32,547 nucleotides of DNA from a virus, in the IMG/VR virus record IMGVR_UViG_3300031578_000206, positions 1-32,547 of that record, one strand, 5' to 3'. Shown piece by piece: positions 22,495 to 31,208 of the stretch. A program made the position numbers and the translations under genes. Positions within the stretch are counted from its first letter, which is position 1. Each line of letters starts with the position of its first letter. Below the pieces are notes generated by a model. It was not told where the DNA came from. It did not search any database and was given only the letters and a program-made list of their open reading frames with translations.

Positions 22495-23475
22495 ATGAAC
22501 AAAAACATCTTTTTACCACGGGTAAATATTTTACCCTATGAATACCCATCTTTATTAGCATACAAAGATGCAATCAGACATTCTTATTGGATAGACACAG
22601 AATTTAATTTTACTGAAGATATTCAAGATTATAAAATCACAATAAGCAGTAAAGAAAGATCTGTAATTAAAAAAACAATGTTGTCAATTGCTCAAATTGA
22701 AGTCAATGTTAAAACCTTTTGGGCAGACATGTACAAAAGAATGCCAATCACTGAAATAGGTGATGTAGGTATGACATTTGCAGAATCAGAAGTAAGACAC
22801 AAAGATGCATATGCAAGACTCTTAAGAATATTAGGTTTAGAGAAAGAGTTTGAAACTGTTATTAATGTGCCGGCCATTGCAGGTAGAATTCAATATTTAA
22901 AAAAGTATCTAGATGGAACCCGTAGCAAAGACAATAAAATGTATACTAAATCTGTATTATTATTTTCATTGTTTATTGAGCATGTCAGCTTATTTAGTCA
23001 GTTTCTTATTATGATGTCTTTTAACAAAGAGAAAAACTTATTTAAAGGTATTTCAAATGTGGTTGAAGCAACTTCAAAAGAAGAAGAGATCCATGGAAAC
23101 TTTGGTGCTGAAATAATCAACATTATTAAAAAAGAAAATCCTGAATGGTTTGACAAAGAATTTGAAGATATTATTTATTCAGCTTGTATGAAAGCATATA
23201 ATGCTGAGTGTGACATATTAAATTGGATTTTTGAGAAGGGTGAGTTAGAGTTTTTATCTAAAGCCACCATTGAGAATTTTATTAAAAACAGGTTTAACAA
23301 TTCCCTTGAAAAAATAGGAATGAAAACCATATTCAATGTTGATGCTGAATTATTAGCTACAACAAAATGGTTTGATGTGGAAATTCTTTCAACTAAAGAA
23401 GGAGACTTCTTTTACAAAAAACAAATAGATTACAACAAAAAATCAAAAGCTATAACAGCTGATGACTTATTTTAA
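22495..23475 (+). CDS. nrdB: Ribonucleotide reductase, small (R2) subunit
   Basis: The start is ATG 22495 (MNKNIFLPRVNI, 326 residues). The frame is open 29 codons upstream, but those overlap the preceding gene. Iron-binding residues expected of R2 are visible: Glu69 in QIEVNVKTFW, Glu99 and His102 in ESEVRHKDAY, Glu162 in FIEHVSLF, Glu197 and His200 in EEIHGNFG. Tyr106 lies four residues after His102, as the radical Tyr does in class Ia R2. The last residues DDLF match the tail with which R2 docks to R1. It supplies the radical for reduction of ribonucleotides to deoxyribonucleotides with the large subunit encoded next. Confidence 0.93.
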   Translation: MNKNIFLPRVNILPYEYPSLLAYKDAIRHSYWIDTEFNFTEDIQDYKITISSKERSVIKKTMLSIAQIEVNVKTFWADMYKRMPITEIGDVGMTFAESEVRHKDAYARLLRILGLEKEFETVINVPAIAGRIQYLKKYLDGTRSKDNKMYTKSVLLFSLFIEHVSLFSQFLIMMSFNKEKNLFKGISNVVEATSKEEEIHGNFGAEIINIIKKENPEWFDKEFEDIIYSACMKAYNAECDILNWIFEKGELEFLSKATIENFIKNRFNNSLEKIGMKTIFNVDAELLATTKWFDVEILSTKEGDFFYKKQIDYNKKSKAITADDLF

Positions 23476-23492
23476 AACAAAAAAATATCAAA

Positions 23493-23600
23493 ATGAAAAT
23501 ATGGCATATAAGTGATGCACAATTCTCAAATGGTTCTGTGGTTACTGATGGTAAGTTTGGTAAATTGAGCAGTAATGGAAATGTATTTGAAATTATATAA
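23493..23600 (+). CDS. Tiny ORF between RNR genes (35 residues)
   Basis: ATG 23493 to TAA 23600, preceded by an A-rich leader like real genes here. The peptide opens MKIWHISDAQFSNGSVVTDG. The first eight residues recall the start of calcineurin-like phosphoesterases (MKIWHISDTH), but the metal His is absent and nothing of that domain follows. It fills the gap between nrdB and nrdA. Coding status is uncertain. Confidence 0.45.
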   Translation: MKIWHISDAQFSNGSVVTDGKFGKLSSNGNVFEII

Positions 23601-23617
23601 ATAAATTAAATTAAAGA

Positions 23618-25243
23618 ATGGAAAGAAAAAAGTATTATTGGCTTAATGAAGATAGCCGTACATTTTTATCAAGGGGTTATATTAATGAAACCCCTGAACA
23701 ACGTATACATGATATTGCAGTAATAGCTGAGAAATATCTAAATATTCAAGGCTTTGCTAAAAAGTTTGAAGATTATATGGCCAGAGGTTTTTATAGTTTG
23801 TCCACCCCGGTGTGGATTAACTTTGGTAAACAAAAAGGTCTACCTATTAGTTGCTATGGTTCTAATGTAGATGACAATCTTGATAGTATATTAAATGCAG
23901 GCCGTGAAATTGGAATGATGTCTAAGTATGGGGGAGGAACTTCTGTATACTTAGGAAATATTAGATCAAGAGGTACAGCAATAACAACTGGCGGAACTGC
24001 AGATGGGCCCGTACATTATGCTAGAATTTATGATACAGTTGTTGATGTATGTAAACAATCAGAAGCAAGAAGAGGCGCATGTGCTGCATGGTTACCTGTT
24101 GAGCATTCAGATATACTTGAGTTCTTAGAAATAGGAGGAGAAGGAAATCCAATTCAAAATTTACAGTTTGGTATTACAGTTACTGATAAATGGATTGAAG
24201 AAATGAAAGCTGGTGATTCTGAAAAACGTAAAATATGGGCCAAGATACTTCAGAAAAGAAATGAGTTTGGTTTTCCATATATTATGTTTAAAGATAACAC
24301 CAACAATAATTCTCCGTATAAGGAATTAGGACTTGACATTACGGCAAGTAATTTATGTTCAGAAATTCAGTTACCAACAGATTCATTTAATTCATTTGTA
24401 TGTTGTTTAGGTAGTATTAATCTTTTGCACTGGAATGAAATTGTTGAAACAGATGCTATTGAAACTTATACTTTGTTTTTAAACGCGGTAATTGATGAGT
24501 TTATTAATAAATCTGTAGCAATGCCCGGAATGTCTAGGGCTCATAGTTTTGCAAAAGAACATAGAGCAATTGGGGTAGGCGTTCTTGGATGGCATTCATA
24601 TTTACAATCTCAACTTATTGAGTTTGAATCAATGGAAGCTAAGTTTTTAAATTCACAAATTTTTAAAATACTTAAAGATAGAACTGAAGCTGCCTCAAGA
24701 GAACTATGTGAAATTGGTAATGTAAAGTCAATTAGACCGGGGTATGCTAATACCACATTAATTGCAATTGCTCCAACTAAAAGTAGTTCATTTATACATG
24801 GTCAGGTGAGTATGGGAATTGAGCCAATCAAATCTAATTACTTTATTAAAGATTTGGCTAAGTCTAAGACCATCTATAAGAATCCTTTCTTAGAATGTGA
24901 ATTAGATAAATATGATATGAATAATGATAAAACCTGGGACAGTATTTTAAAGAAGGACGGATCAGTTCAACATTTAGATTTTCCTACTAAAGCAGTATTT
25001 AAATCATTTATTGAGATCAGCCCCAAAGAGATTATCATCCAAGCGGGTCAAAGACAAAAGTTTATTGATCAATCTCAGTCATTAAACATTATGATTCACC
25101 CGTCTGTACCGGCTAAAGATATTAATCAGTTATATTTATTTGCACATGAAACAGGAGTTAAAACTCTTTACTATCAGTTTAGTCAGAGTTCAGCACAAGC
25201 ATTCTCAAGAAATATTCTTGAATGTGCAAGTTGTGAAGGATAA
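23618..25243 (+). CDS. nrdA: Ribonucleotide reductase, large (R1) subunit, compact
   Basis: Active-site elements of class I R1 are present: Cys79 in ISCYGSN, NLCSEI with Cys247 as thiyl-radical residue and Asn245/Glu249 beside it, a Cys pair in CCLGSINL (262-263), APTKSS near the end, and C-terminal ECASCEG whose Cys536/Cys539 would shuttle reducing power. Length is 541 against about 760 in E. coli. The catalytic Cys lies about 145 residues closer to the N-terminus, so the ATP-cone regulatory domain is missing and the enzyme may be insensitive to dATP. It works with the R2 subunit just upstream. A strong terminator follows. Confidence 0.93.
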   Translation: MERKKYYWLNEDSRTFLSRGYINETPEQRIHDIAVIAEKYLNIQGFAKKFEDYMARGFYSLSTPVWINFGKQKGLPISCYGSNVDDNLDSILNAGREIGMMSKYGGGTSVYLGNIRSRGTAITTGGTADGPVHYARIYDTVVDVCKQSEARRGACAAWLPVEHSDILEFLEIGGEGNPIQNLQFGITVTDKWIEEMKAGDSEKRKIWAKILQKRNEFGFPYIMFKDNTNNNSPYKELGLDITASNLCSEIQLPTDSFNSFVCCLGSINLLHWNEIVETDAIETYTLFLNAVIDEFINKSVAMPGMSRAHSFAKEHRAIGVGVLGWHSYLQSQLIEFESMEAKFLNSQIFKILKDRTEAASRELCEIGNVKSIRPGYANTTLIAIAPTKSSSFIHGQVSMGIEPIKSNYFIKDLAKSKTIYKNPFLECELDKYDMNNDKTWDSILKKDGSVQHLDFPTKAVFKSFIEISPKEIIIQAGQRQKFIDQSQSLNIMIHPSVPAKDINQLYLFAHETGVKTLYYQFSQSSAQAFSRNILECASCEG

Positions 25244-25276
25244 AAAATCAACCTGTAGGTTTATTTAATGTATGTT

Positions 25277-25319
25277 AAAGCCATCACTAAGCCCTTTTTT
25301 AAGGTTTAATGATGGCTTT
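25277..25319. terminator. Strong hairpin terminator after RNR genes
   Basis: AAAGCCATCA (25277-25286) pairs with TGATGGCTTT (25310-25319). The stem continues inward with one mismatch and an internal CCTT...AAGG pairing, and T residues follow. It lies between convergent genes, and the A run at its other edge would serve as a T tract for leftward transcripts, so it is probably bidirectional. The remaining gap to 25388 is A/T-rich with no gene seen. Confidence 0.8.
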
Positions 25320-25388
25320 TCCATTCATTATATACTTCTCCATATAATTATAGCAAAATTGCATATCGCAATATGTATTTGCATATAA

Positions 25389-28300
25389 TTACTTAATGTA
25401 AAAGTCTTGTGCTTTAATCATATTATCCCATTTTTGAATTGAATATAAAATAGGAACAACATCAGCCCAGTTTTTATACACTTTTAATTTACCTTTATTT
25501 GGTTTAGTTTGATATACATAATCTTTATCAGCATAGAATGCATCTTTACCTTTATATAAATAACCTAATGGTGTCATATAAGTTAATGATAAAGCTTCAC
25601 CTAATTCACCCAATGTTCTTGTAGTTGCAATTGGAGATTTAAATAATGCATACTGTTGTTTTAAACCTTCGGGTAATGGTGTAAATAATACCATTTCTTT
25701 ATAAGTTCTATCACCCTGAAGTCTTACAAGATTTTTTAATCTTTTTGTTAATTCTTCATCATCATCATCAGCGGAAAGTATACCCGATAGTAATGAATTT
25801 AATACAAGAACACTCATCATAATGCCCAGTTCAGCTGTTGTTCTATAAAAACCGCTAAGTTTATCTTCAGCTCTTTGATCTAGATTTCCACCTTCACCTG
25901 TAAAGCCATAAGCTTCTTTAAAGCTTTCATGATACTTAGTAGGATTAATACTGAAATTACCACGGACAATCTCACCTTTAGCATGATTTAAAAATTTAAA
26001 GAAAGATCTATATCTACCTTCAATCCATCCTAAATTTTGATCAAAGTATTCTCTTCTAAATCTAGATCTAATTGCAGGTGCAACCCACTTATGAAATTGT
26101 GTTGCTAAGTTTCCAAGAGTGTGTCCTTGAATAACCATTCTATCATCTTTTGCATAGTTACCGTGGATCTGCTTATTGACTGATTTTATTTGATTTGTTA
26201 AATCATATCTAAATTGATCAGTATATGGTTGCTCACTTCCATTTTTATTTACAATAGTATCATACCCTGGAATTAATTCATTTTTATGTGTTTGTGCATT
26301 ATATTGAAATGCATCATAAAAAGATAATGTTTCACCAGTACTACTATTTTTTATTGTAATATCCATAAGCATGGCTATACCAACTTTACTTTGTACATTA
26401 TATTCAGCAGCATCTTGCATTACATAACCCCATTCTTTAAATCTTGACCAAATAGATTTGCTATCAAACTCAGAAGTATTTTCACGGATATCTGAAGCTT
26501 CATCCATCATTCTAAACATGTCTACAAATGCTTCATATTTATTATTAGGTTTATCTGCATCATAATCAGATTTTTTTAATCCTGTTTTTCCTAATGTAGC
26601 AATATCAGCAAGATCAACTACAGCTGCACTTGTTCTTGTTAATAATCCAGAAATAGCTTGAATATTATATTCTTTAGATGCTCTAGCACCATTTTTTTTA
26701 CTGAAATATCTGGCACCTAACAATTCAATATTATTGTTAATCCTACCCATAACATAGTTATTAAGGTTACCAAATGGGTTAAATGCTACATAAGCTAATG
26801 AAGACACGCCTATAAGTTCATCAGCAATTTTATCAATCATACCTTTTGTTGCAAGTTCATTGTCATAGTAAATCATTGACATGTATTTCTTAGCTCTTCT
26901 CAAAGCATTAGAATCAGAACCTTTAATTGTTCCTGCTTTTTTAAATTTACTATCAACTTTAGTTCCTGTAATTATTGCAGGATCTGCTGGAGTATAAGTT
27001 CTATTTTCAATAACTTTTACCATTGCAGTAAGAGTATCTTCAATTTCACCCATTACCTCATAATGTTCAGCCATAGCACTAAACTTAAGTAAGGCAGAAG
27101 TCATATCTTTATTAAGCTCACCTAATGAGGGTTGAGCTCTAAGTTGCGCTGCTGTACCATTAAGCAAAGCTAATTTTTTCTTATAAGCTTCAGGATTAAT
27201 CAATCCTTTTTTCTTTTTATCTTTTAATGCCGTTATTTCTGTTTCAACATTAGCAAGATCTTCATCAACTCTTACTTTACCCGTATAGAATATAGGAAGT
27301 GAATTTACAAAGTTACCTTGTTCATCAAGTAAAACATTTTTCTGTGTTGCTGTTTCTTGAGTAAAATTCTTAATAGATCTAACAGTACCAGCAAACATTT
27401 TTGATACAATGTTTGGTTTATCTTTTAGACTATCTAAAATATTATTTTTAACAATAGGAACGCGTCCTGCCATTTGATCTTTAATGCCTTGCGGTAGTTT
27501 ATTTAATAATTCAGTTTGATATTTTACAAACATGTTATAGAAGTTTCTTTGAGCAATAGTTAATGCATCTGTTTTATTAGGATCCATCAATGCTTTATAC
27601 TTTTCACTACGCATGTCTTGACCAGATCCTGATATTTCTCTTGCTACTCTATATTGAACTTTTGGAAAACGTGCACTTTTTTCTTTTTCAACTGCACCTG
27701 TTGGTTCACCATTAACTTTTATAGCGTGAGTATATTTACTAAAGTTATAATACCTAGCTTCATAAACTGCATAATCTTTATCTGATATTCTAGGCTTTCT
27801 ATACCAAGTACCGTATTGTTTATTTTTAGAAGGCACCCAATATTCATACTTATTTCTAGCTTTTTTAAACTCATCAGTATATCTATGATATTCACCATCA
27901 ATTAATCTTCCATCTGCATCTACCGATTCAGCTTTAAAAAACTTACTAAATGCGGCTTTCTTTTTAGCTAACTCAATATTGTATTTAATATCTTCTGGTT
28001 TTGCTTTATCTAGATTACTTACGTCTCTGTATTTAAATGGATTATTATCAATTCCATAAAGTTCCTTTCTTAATGATTCTTGCATAGAATAATATTGTTG
28101 ACCAATCTTTCGGATATAGAACCCTGTAAATTGACCATCCTTATCATACTCCAACATAAAATCATAAAGACTTTGAAGATCTTTATTTCCTGAAAGTTTT
28201 AGTAATTGATTACCAGCATTTCTAATTGAAAATTCTCTTTCTTCTATTCTATCTAAAAGTTTTTGTTTTTGACTCTTATATATTTTATCCATTACCGCAA

Positions 28301-31202
28301 GTATGGTATCCTTTTGAGTAGCCATATCTTGAACATTTAATGCATCCATTGCAATATCTGGAGCTATAACTAAAAGATCATCTAGCATATCTTCTGTAAA
28401 ACCACTACCCTTACCACCCCAATCATTAGTTGATCTAGTTCTGATAACTTCTTTTACATAATCTGTAATAGCATCATTTATCAAACCTTCTTTACCATTA
28501 GTACCTAAAAGTTTATTCTGCTCAAGTTGCATCTGAAGAACCAACGTTCTTTGTGTAGCATTAAGTTCTTTAGAATCTTTAATTGAATACAAAGCTTCAA
28601 ATGTACTTAGGAATCTATTAAAGTTTAATGCATATGTAATATACTCAGGTTTATTTATATTGGTAGGATCTTCAACATATGCAGTAAATTTTTGCATTTC
28701 ATTTAAAGAAGCCCTTAACAAATTAGTATAAGTTTGAGATCTTGCTATTGGACCAGTATTTATATTACTTGCAATATATGCTAGTGTGCTTGCAATATCA
28801 TCACGGGTTTGTTGTTTGGTTTTGTCTCTGTAAACATTATTCTTAAGTTTATCTAATGCCTCATTTTGCTCTACTAAAGCAACACTATAGTTTTCTAGTG
28901 CATCAAAAATAGTATTATACTCTGGATACTGTTGAGCTTCTATTGTATCAGCAATTTTTCCCATTGCGTCAACATCTTGATCACCACGGTATATAGCATC
29001 TTCTGCATTACCAATTGCTCTGTCAAGACTTTCTTTTTCTGTATTATTTATTACAGGTGGAACAATCATATCAACATATAATAAATTTTGAGATGGGGGA
29101 TGTTCAACAATACCATATAAACTGAATTTATTTAGTGAATGTTCAACAATACCATCTAATCTAAACTTATTATTAAATACTTGTTCTTTCCCTTTACCGG
29201 TTATATCTACTTGTATATGGAATGTTTTTGCACCACCATCACCTTCATAAACAGTATAGCCCATATTCTCAAACATGCGTCTATAAAGATTTACTTGAAG
29301 ATTATGTTGACCTTCTGTTGATAGTTTATTAACTCCATGGATTTTTTTAAGATCACTACCAAGATAAATCTTTGGTGAACCATCTGAATTTAAAATAGGA
29401 TTTCCTTTTGCATCTAATGCAGGTACATCTTCTTTTAACTCATATTCTTTTAATTCATATTTAGTACCTTGAGTTCTGCCTGGTATTTTATTTTTTACTG
29501 CGTCAACAAAAGTTCTATCATAAATAGAATTTTTACTTGTTTTTAAATCAACAATTCTGATTTTACCATTCTTATCAATAACAACTAAGTCAGCTGTACC
29601 AGCAAGTTTTGTTGCTTCATCAAACACAACTACTTGTGAAATACCAACAGCTCCTTGAGGAATTAACTGAAAAATCTGTTCTTCCAACGTGTCAAACATT
29701 CTTCCAGCTATATCTTTATCAAAAACTTTCATTTGAGGAAATACATCATCAAATGATTGTTTAGATATTACTGCATCTAATAAAGCATCTACGTCATTAC
29801 CAATGGTTAAGTTAAGTTGAACATCTTCTTCATTGGCTAATTGACCTTTGATTGCTGTAGTAACTGACTTATAAATTTCACGGTTAGTAATGTCTACATA
29901 TGTATGATCTTCTTTATTAAGAACTACAATTGTATTAGCAGAAGCAGTGTTACTTAAGTTTGCAGACAATGAATCTATCTCTTCTTTTGAACTAATAGCA
30001 ACATGAAATAACCTTTTAATTATTTCTTTTTGGATACTGTTAGATTTATCTAATGCTTTGTCTACTATCTTTTGTTTTTCAGGAGATAGTGAATATCTTA
30101 CTTTAGCATTAGCCCTACTCTCTAGTTTAAAGCTTATATCCTCTGTATTTAAAAGTTTAGCAATATCACTAAATGTAGCTTTATTATTAATGTCTTTTAC
30201 AGATATAGGTTTACCTGTCATGTATTCATTTAAATTATTGATAACTTCCATAAACCAATCTAATGCTTCTTGGATCCTATCCAAAAATCTTTTAGTTGGA
30301 GCTTTTTCATACTCATTATTAAAATGTCTAGACAATGCTTGAGTTACTATTTCAAGATCTCTTTCTAGTTGACTAAACTTTCTATTATTATTATAAGCTT
30401 CAGTAATAGACTGAACCATTTCAGGAAAGTTTATTTTAGCTTCTGCTAATAAACCATTAAACAATTTAGGATTATCCATTTTAATTGCGTCAGTGAAAGG
30501 GTGAAGCATTTCTTCAATAGCAGTTTCATCTGTTACTCTTCCTTTAACTAAGTAAGCAACATTATCTACATAAAAAGAATTTACATCTTTAAAGTTGACT
30601 TTACTTTTTTGCCATTGAGGTATAGAATTATAAAGAGCTTGTGCATCTGCAACACTAAGCATTTTAACTTGTATCTGTGGAAACATTCTCTTCAAATGCA
30701 TAACAACGGCTAGAGCTCTAGGAGTATCCCAAGATCTAGATGATTCCAATATATCTTTTGGAGTAAAAACATTTTGATCTACTGTTACCTTATATGTTTT
30801 GTTGGTCTTTAAAATTGAAACAGCATCTAAAGGAATATTATTAGCCTCTAGATATCTCTCTATTTTTGTTTTATTATCTTGAACAACTGCTGGATCAGCA
30901 ACTCTTTCAGTATAGAAAACATTTGGGTTTGAAGCATTAATAAGATTTAAACCAAATTCAGTATGAATAAGTTTTTTCTCCCTTAAGTTATTTAATAAAC
31001 TCTCGGCAAAGCTTTTTTGTTTTAGTGCAAAAACAACTTTATTATATTTAGCAAATTGTTGTGCTTCAACTACAGTTGGAAAAATATCTGTATTGTTTGC
31101 ATCTTGCCAACTATTAATAATATTATTTGTTGCAATTTCACTTTTATAAACTTCTTGTAAAGCCTTGTATTCTGCTGTATTTTTATTAGGACATCTTGCC
31201 AT
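25389..31202 (-). CDS. Giant polyvalent virion-type protein (degenerate zincin + PD-(D/E)XK nuclease)
   Basis: The product is 1937 residues. Near residue 230, TAIEEMLHPF has the zincin layout but with Glu for the first His (EExxH, Glu231, His234), and a downstream RDLEIVTQALSR holds a possible third ligand. Around 530-640 is a Cas4/RecB-type nuclease: TADLVV (Asp538), IVDLKTS (Asp552, Lys554) and QVNLY (Gln636-Tyr640). Then come about 1,000 helical, Lys/Glu-rich residues and a conserved-looking C-terminal region (FNPFGNLNNYVMGRINNN) with a hydrophobic segment (IMMSVLVLNSLLSGIL) and DDDDEE. Such multi-domain proteins are packed in virions and ejected with DNA (polyvalent proteins). The neighbour at 31209, 6 bases away, is another. 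Roles are inferred. Confidence 0.75.
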   Translation of the reverse strand: MARCPNKNTAEYKALQEVYKSEIATNNIINSWQDANNTDIFPTVVEAQQFAKYNKVVFALKQKSFAESLLNNLREKKLIHTEFGLNLINASNPNVFYTERVADPAVVQDNKTKIERYLEANNIPLDAVSILKTNKTYKVTVDQNVFTPKDILESSRSWDTPRALAVVMHLKRMFPQIQVKMLSVADAQALYNSIPQWQKSKVNFKDVNSFYVDNVAYLVKGRVTDETAIEEMLHPFTDAIKMDNPKLFNGLLAEAKINFPEMVQSITEAYNNNRKFSQLERDLEIVTQALSRHFNNEYEKAPTKRFLDRIQEALDWFMEVINNLNEYMTGKPISVKDINNKATFSDIAKLLNTEDISFKLESRANAKVRYSLSPEKQKIVDKALDKSNSIQKEIIKRLFHVAISSKEEIDSLSANLSNTASANTIVVLNKEDHTYVDITNREIYKSVTTAIKGQLANEEDVQLNLTIGNDVDALLDAVISKQSFDDVFPQMKVFDKDIAGRMFDTLEEQIFQLIPQGAVGISQVVVFDEATKLAGTADLVVIDKNGKIRIVDLKTSKNSIYDRTFVDAVKNKIPGRTQGTKYELKEYELKEDVPALDAKGNPILNSDGSPKIYLGSDLKKIHGVNKLSTEGQHNLQVNLYRRMFENMGYTVYEGDGGAKTFHIQVDITGKGKEQVFNNKFRLDGIVEHSLNKFSLYGIVEHPPSQNLLYVDMIVPPVINNTEKESLDRAIGNAEDAIYRGDQDVDAMGKIADTIEAQQYPEYNTIFDALENYSVALVEQNEALDKLKNNVYRDKTKQQTRDDIASTLAYIASNINTGPIARSQTYTNLLRASLNEMQKFTAYVEDPTNINKPEYITYALNFNRFLSTFEALYSIKDSKELNATQRTLVLQMQLEQNKLLGTNGKEGLINDAITDYVKEVIRTRSTNDWGGKGSGFTEDMLDDLLVIAPDIAMDALNVQDMATQKDTILAVMDKIYKSQKQKLLDRIEEREFSIRNAGNQLLKLSGNKDLQSLYDFMLEYDKDGQFTGFYIRKIGQQYYSMQESLRKELYGIDNNPFKYRDVSNLDKAKPEDIKYNIELAKKKAAFSKFFKAESVDADGRLIDGEYHRYTDEFKKARNKYEYWVPSKNKQYGTWYRKPRISDKDYAVYEARYYNFSKYTHAIKVNGEPTGAVEKEKSARFPKVQYRVAREISGSGQDMRSEKYKALMDPNKTDALTIAQRNFYNMFVKYQTELLNKLPQGIKDQMAGRVPIVKNNILDSLKDKPNIVSKMFAGTVRSIKNFTQETATQKNVLLDEQGNFVNSLPIFYTGKVRVDEDLANVETEITALKDKKKKGLINPEAYKKKLALLNGTAAQLRAQPSLGELNKDMTSALLKFSAMAEHYEVMGEIEDTLTAMVKVIENRTYTPADPAIITGTKVDSKFKKAGTIKGSDSNALRRAKKYMSMIYYDNELATKGMIDKIADELIGVSSLAYVAFNPFGNLNNYVMGRINNNIELLGARYFSKKNGARASKEYNIQAISGLLTRTSAAVVDLADIATLGKTGLKKSDYDADKPNNKYEAFVDMFRMMDEASDIRENTSEFDSKSIWSRFKEWGYVMQDAAEYNVQSKVGIAMLMDITIKNSSTGETLSFYDAFQYNAQTHKNELIPGYDTIVNKNGSEQPYTDQFRYDLTNQIKSVNKQIHGNYAKDDRMVIQGHTLGNLATQFHKWVAPAIRSRFRREYFDQNLGWIEGRYRSFFKFLNHAKGEIVRGNFSINPTKYHESFKEAYGFTGEGGNLDQRAEDKLSGFYRTTAELGIMMSVLVLNSLLSGILSADDDDEELTKRLKNLVRLQGDRTYKEMVLFTPLPEGLKQQYALFKSPIATTRTLGELGEALSLTYMTPLGYLYKGKDAFYADKDYVYQTKPNKGKLKVYKNWADVVPILYSIQKWDNMIKAQDFYIK
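29100..29155. repeat. 39-bp tandem duplication inside the giant gene
   Basis: The 17-base sequence ATGTTCAACAATACCAT occurs at 29100-29116 and again at 29139-29155, exactly 39 bases (13 codons) apart. The flanking bases are partly alike. In protein it gives GIVEH twice (residues 684-688 and 697-701), just after the nuclease motifs. It looks like a recent in-frame duplication. Confidence 0.75.
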
Positions 31203-31208
31203 AGCTTA

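Noticed and set aside
25321-25388. Clustered GCATAT-like words after the RNR terminator
   Set aside because: Low-complexity A/T-rich sequence with no consistent spacing or symmetry. I could not support an origin, promoter or attachment site.
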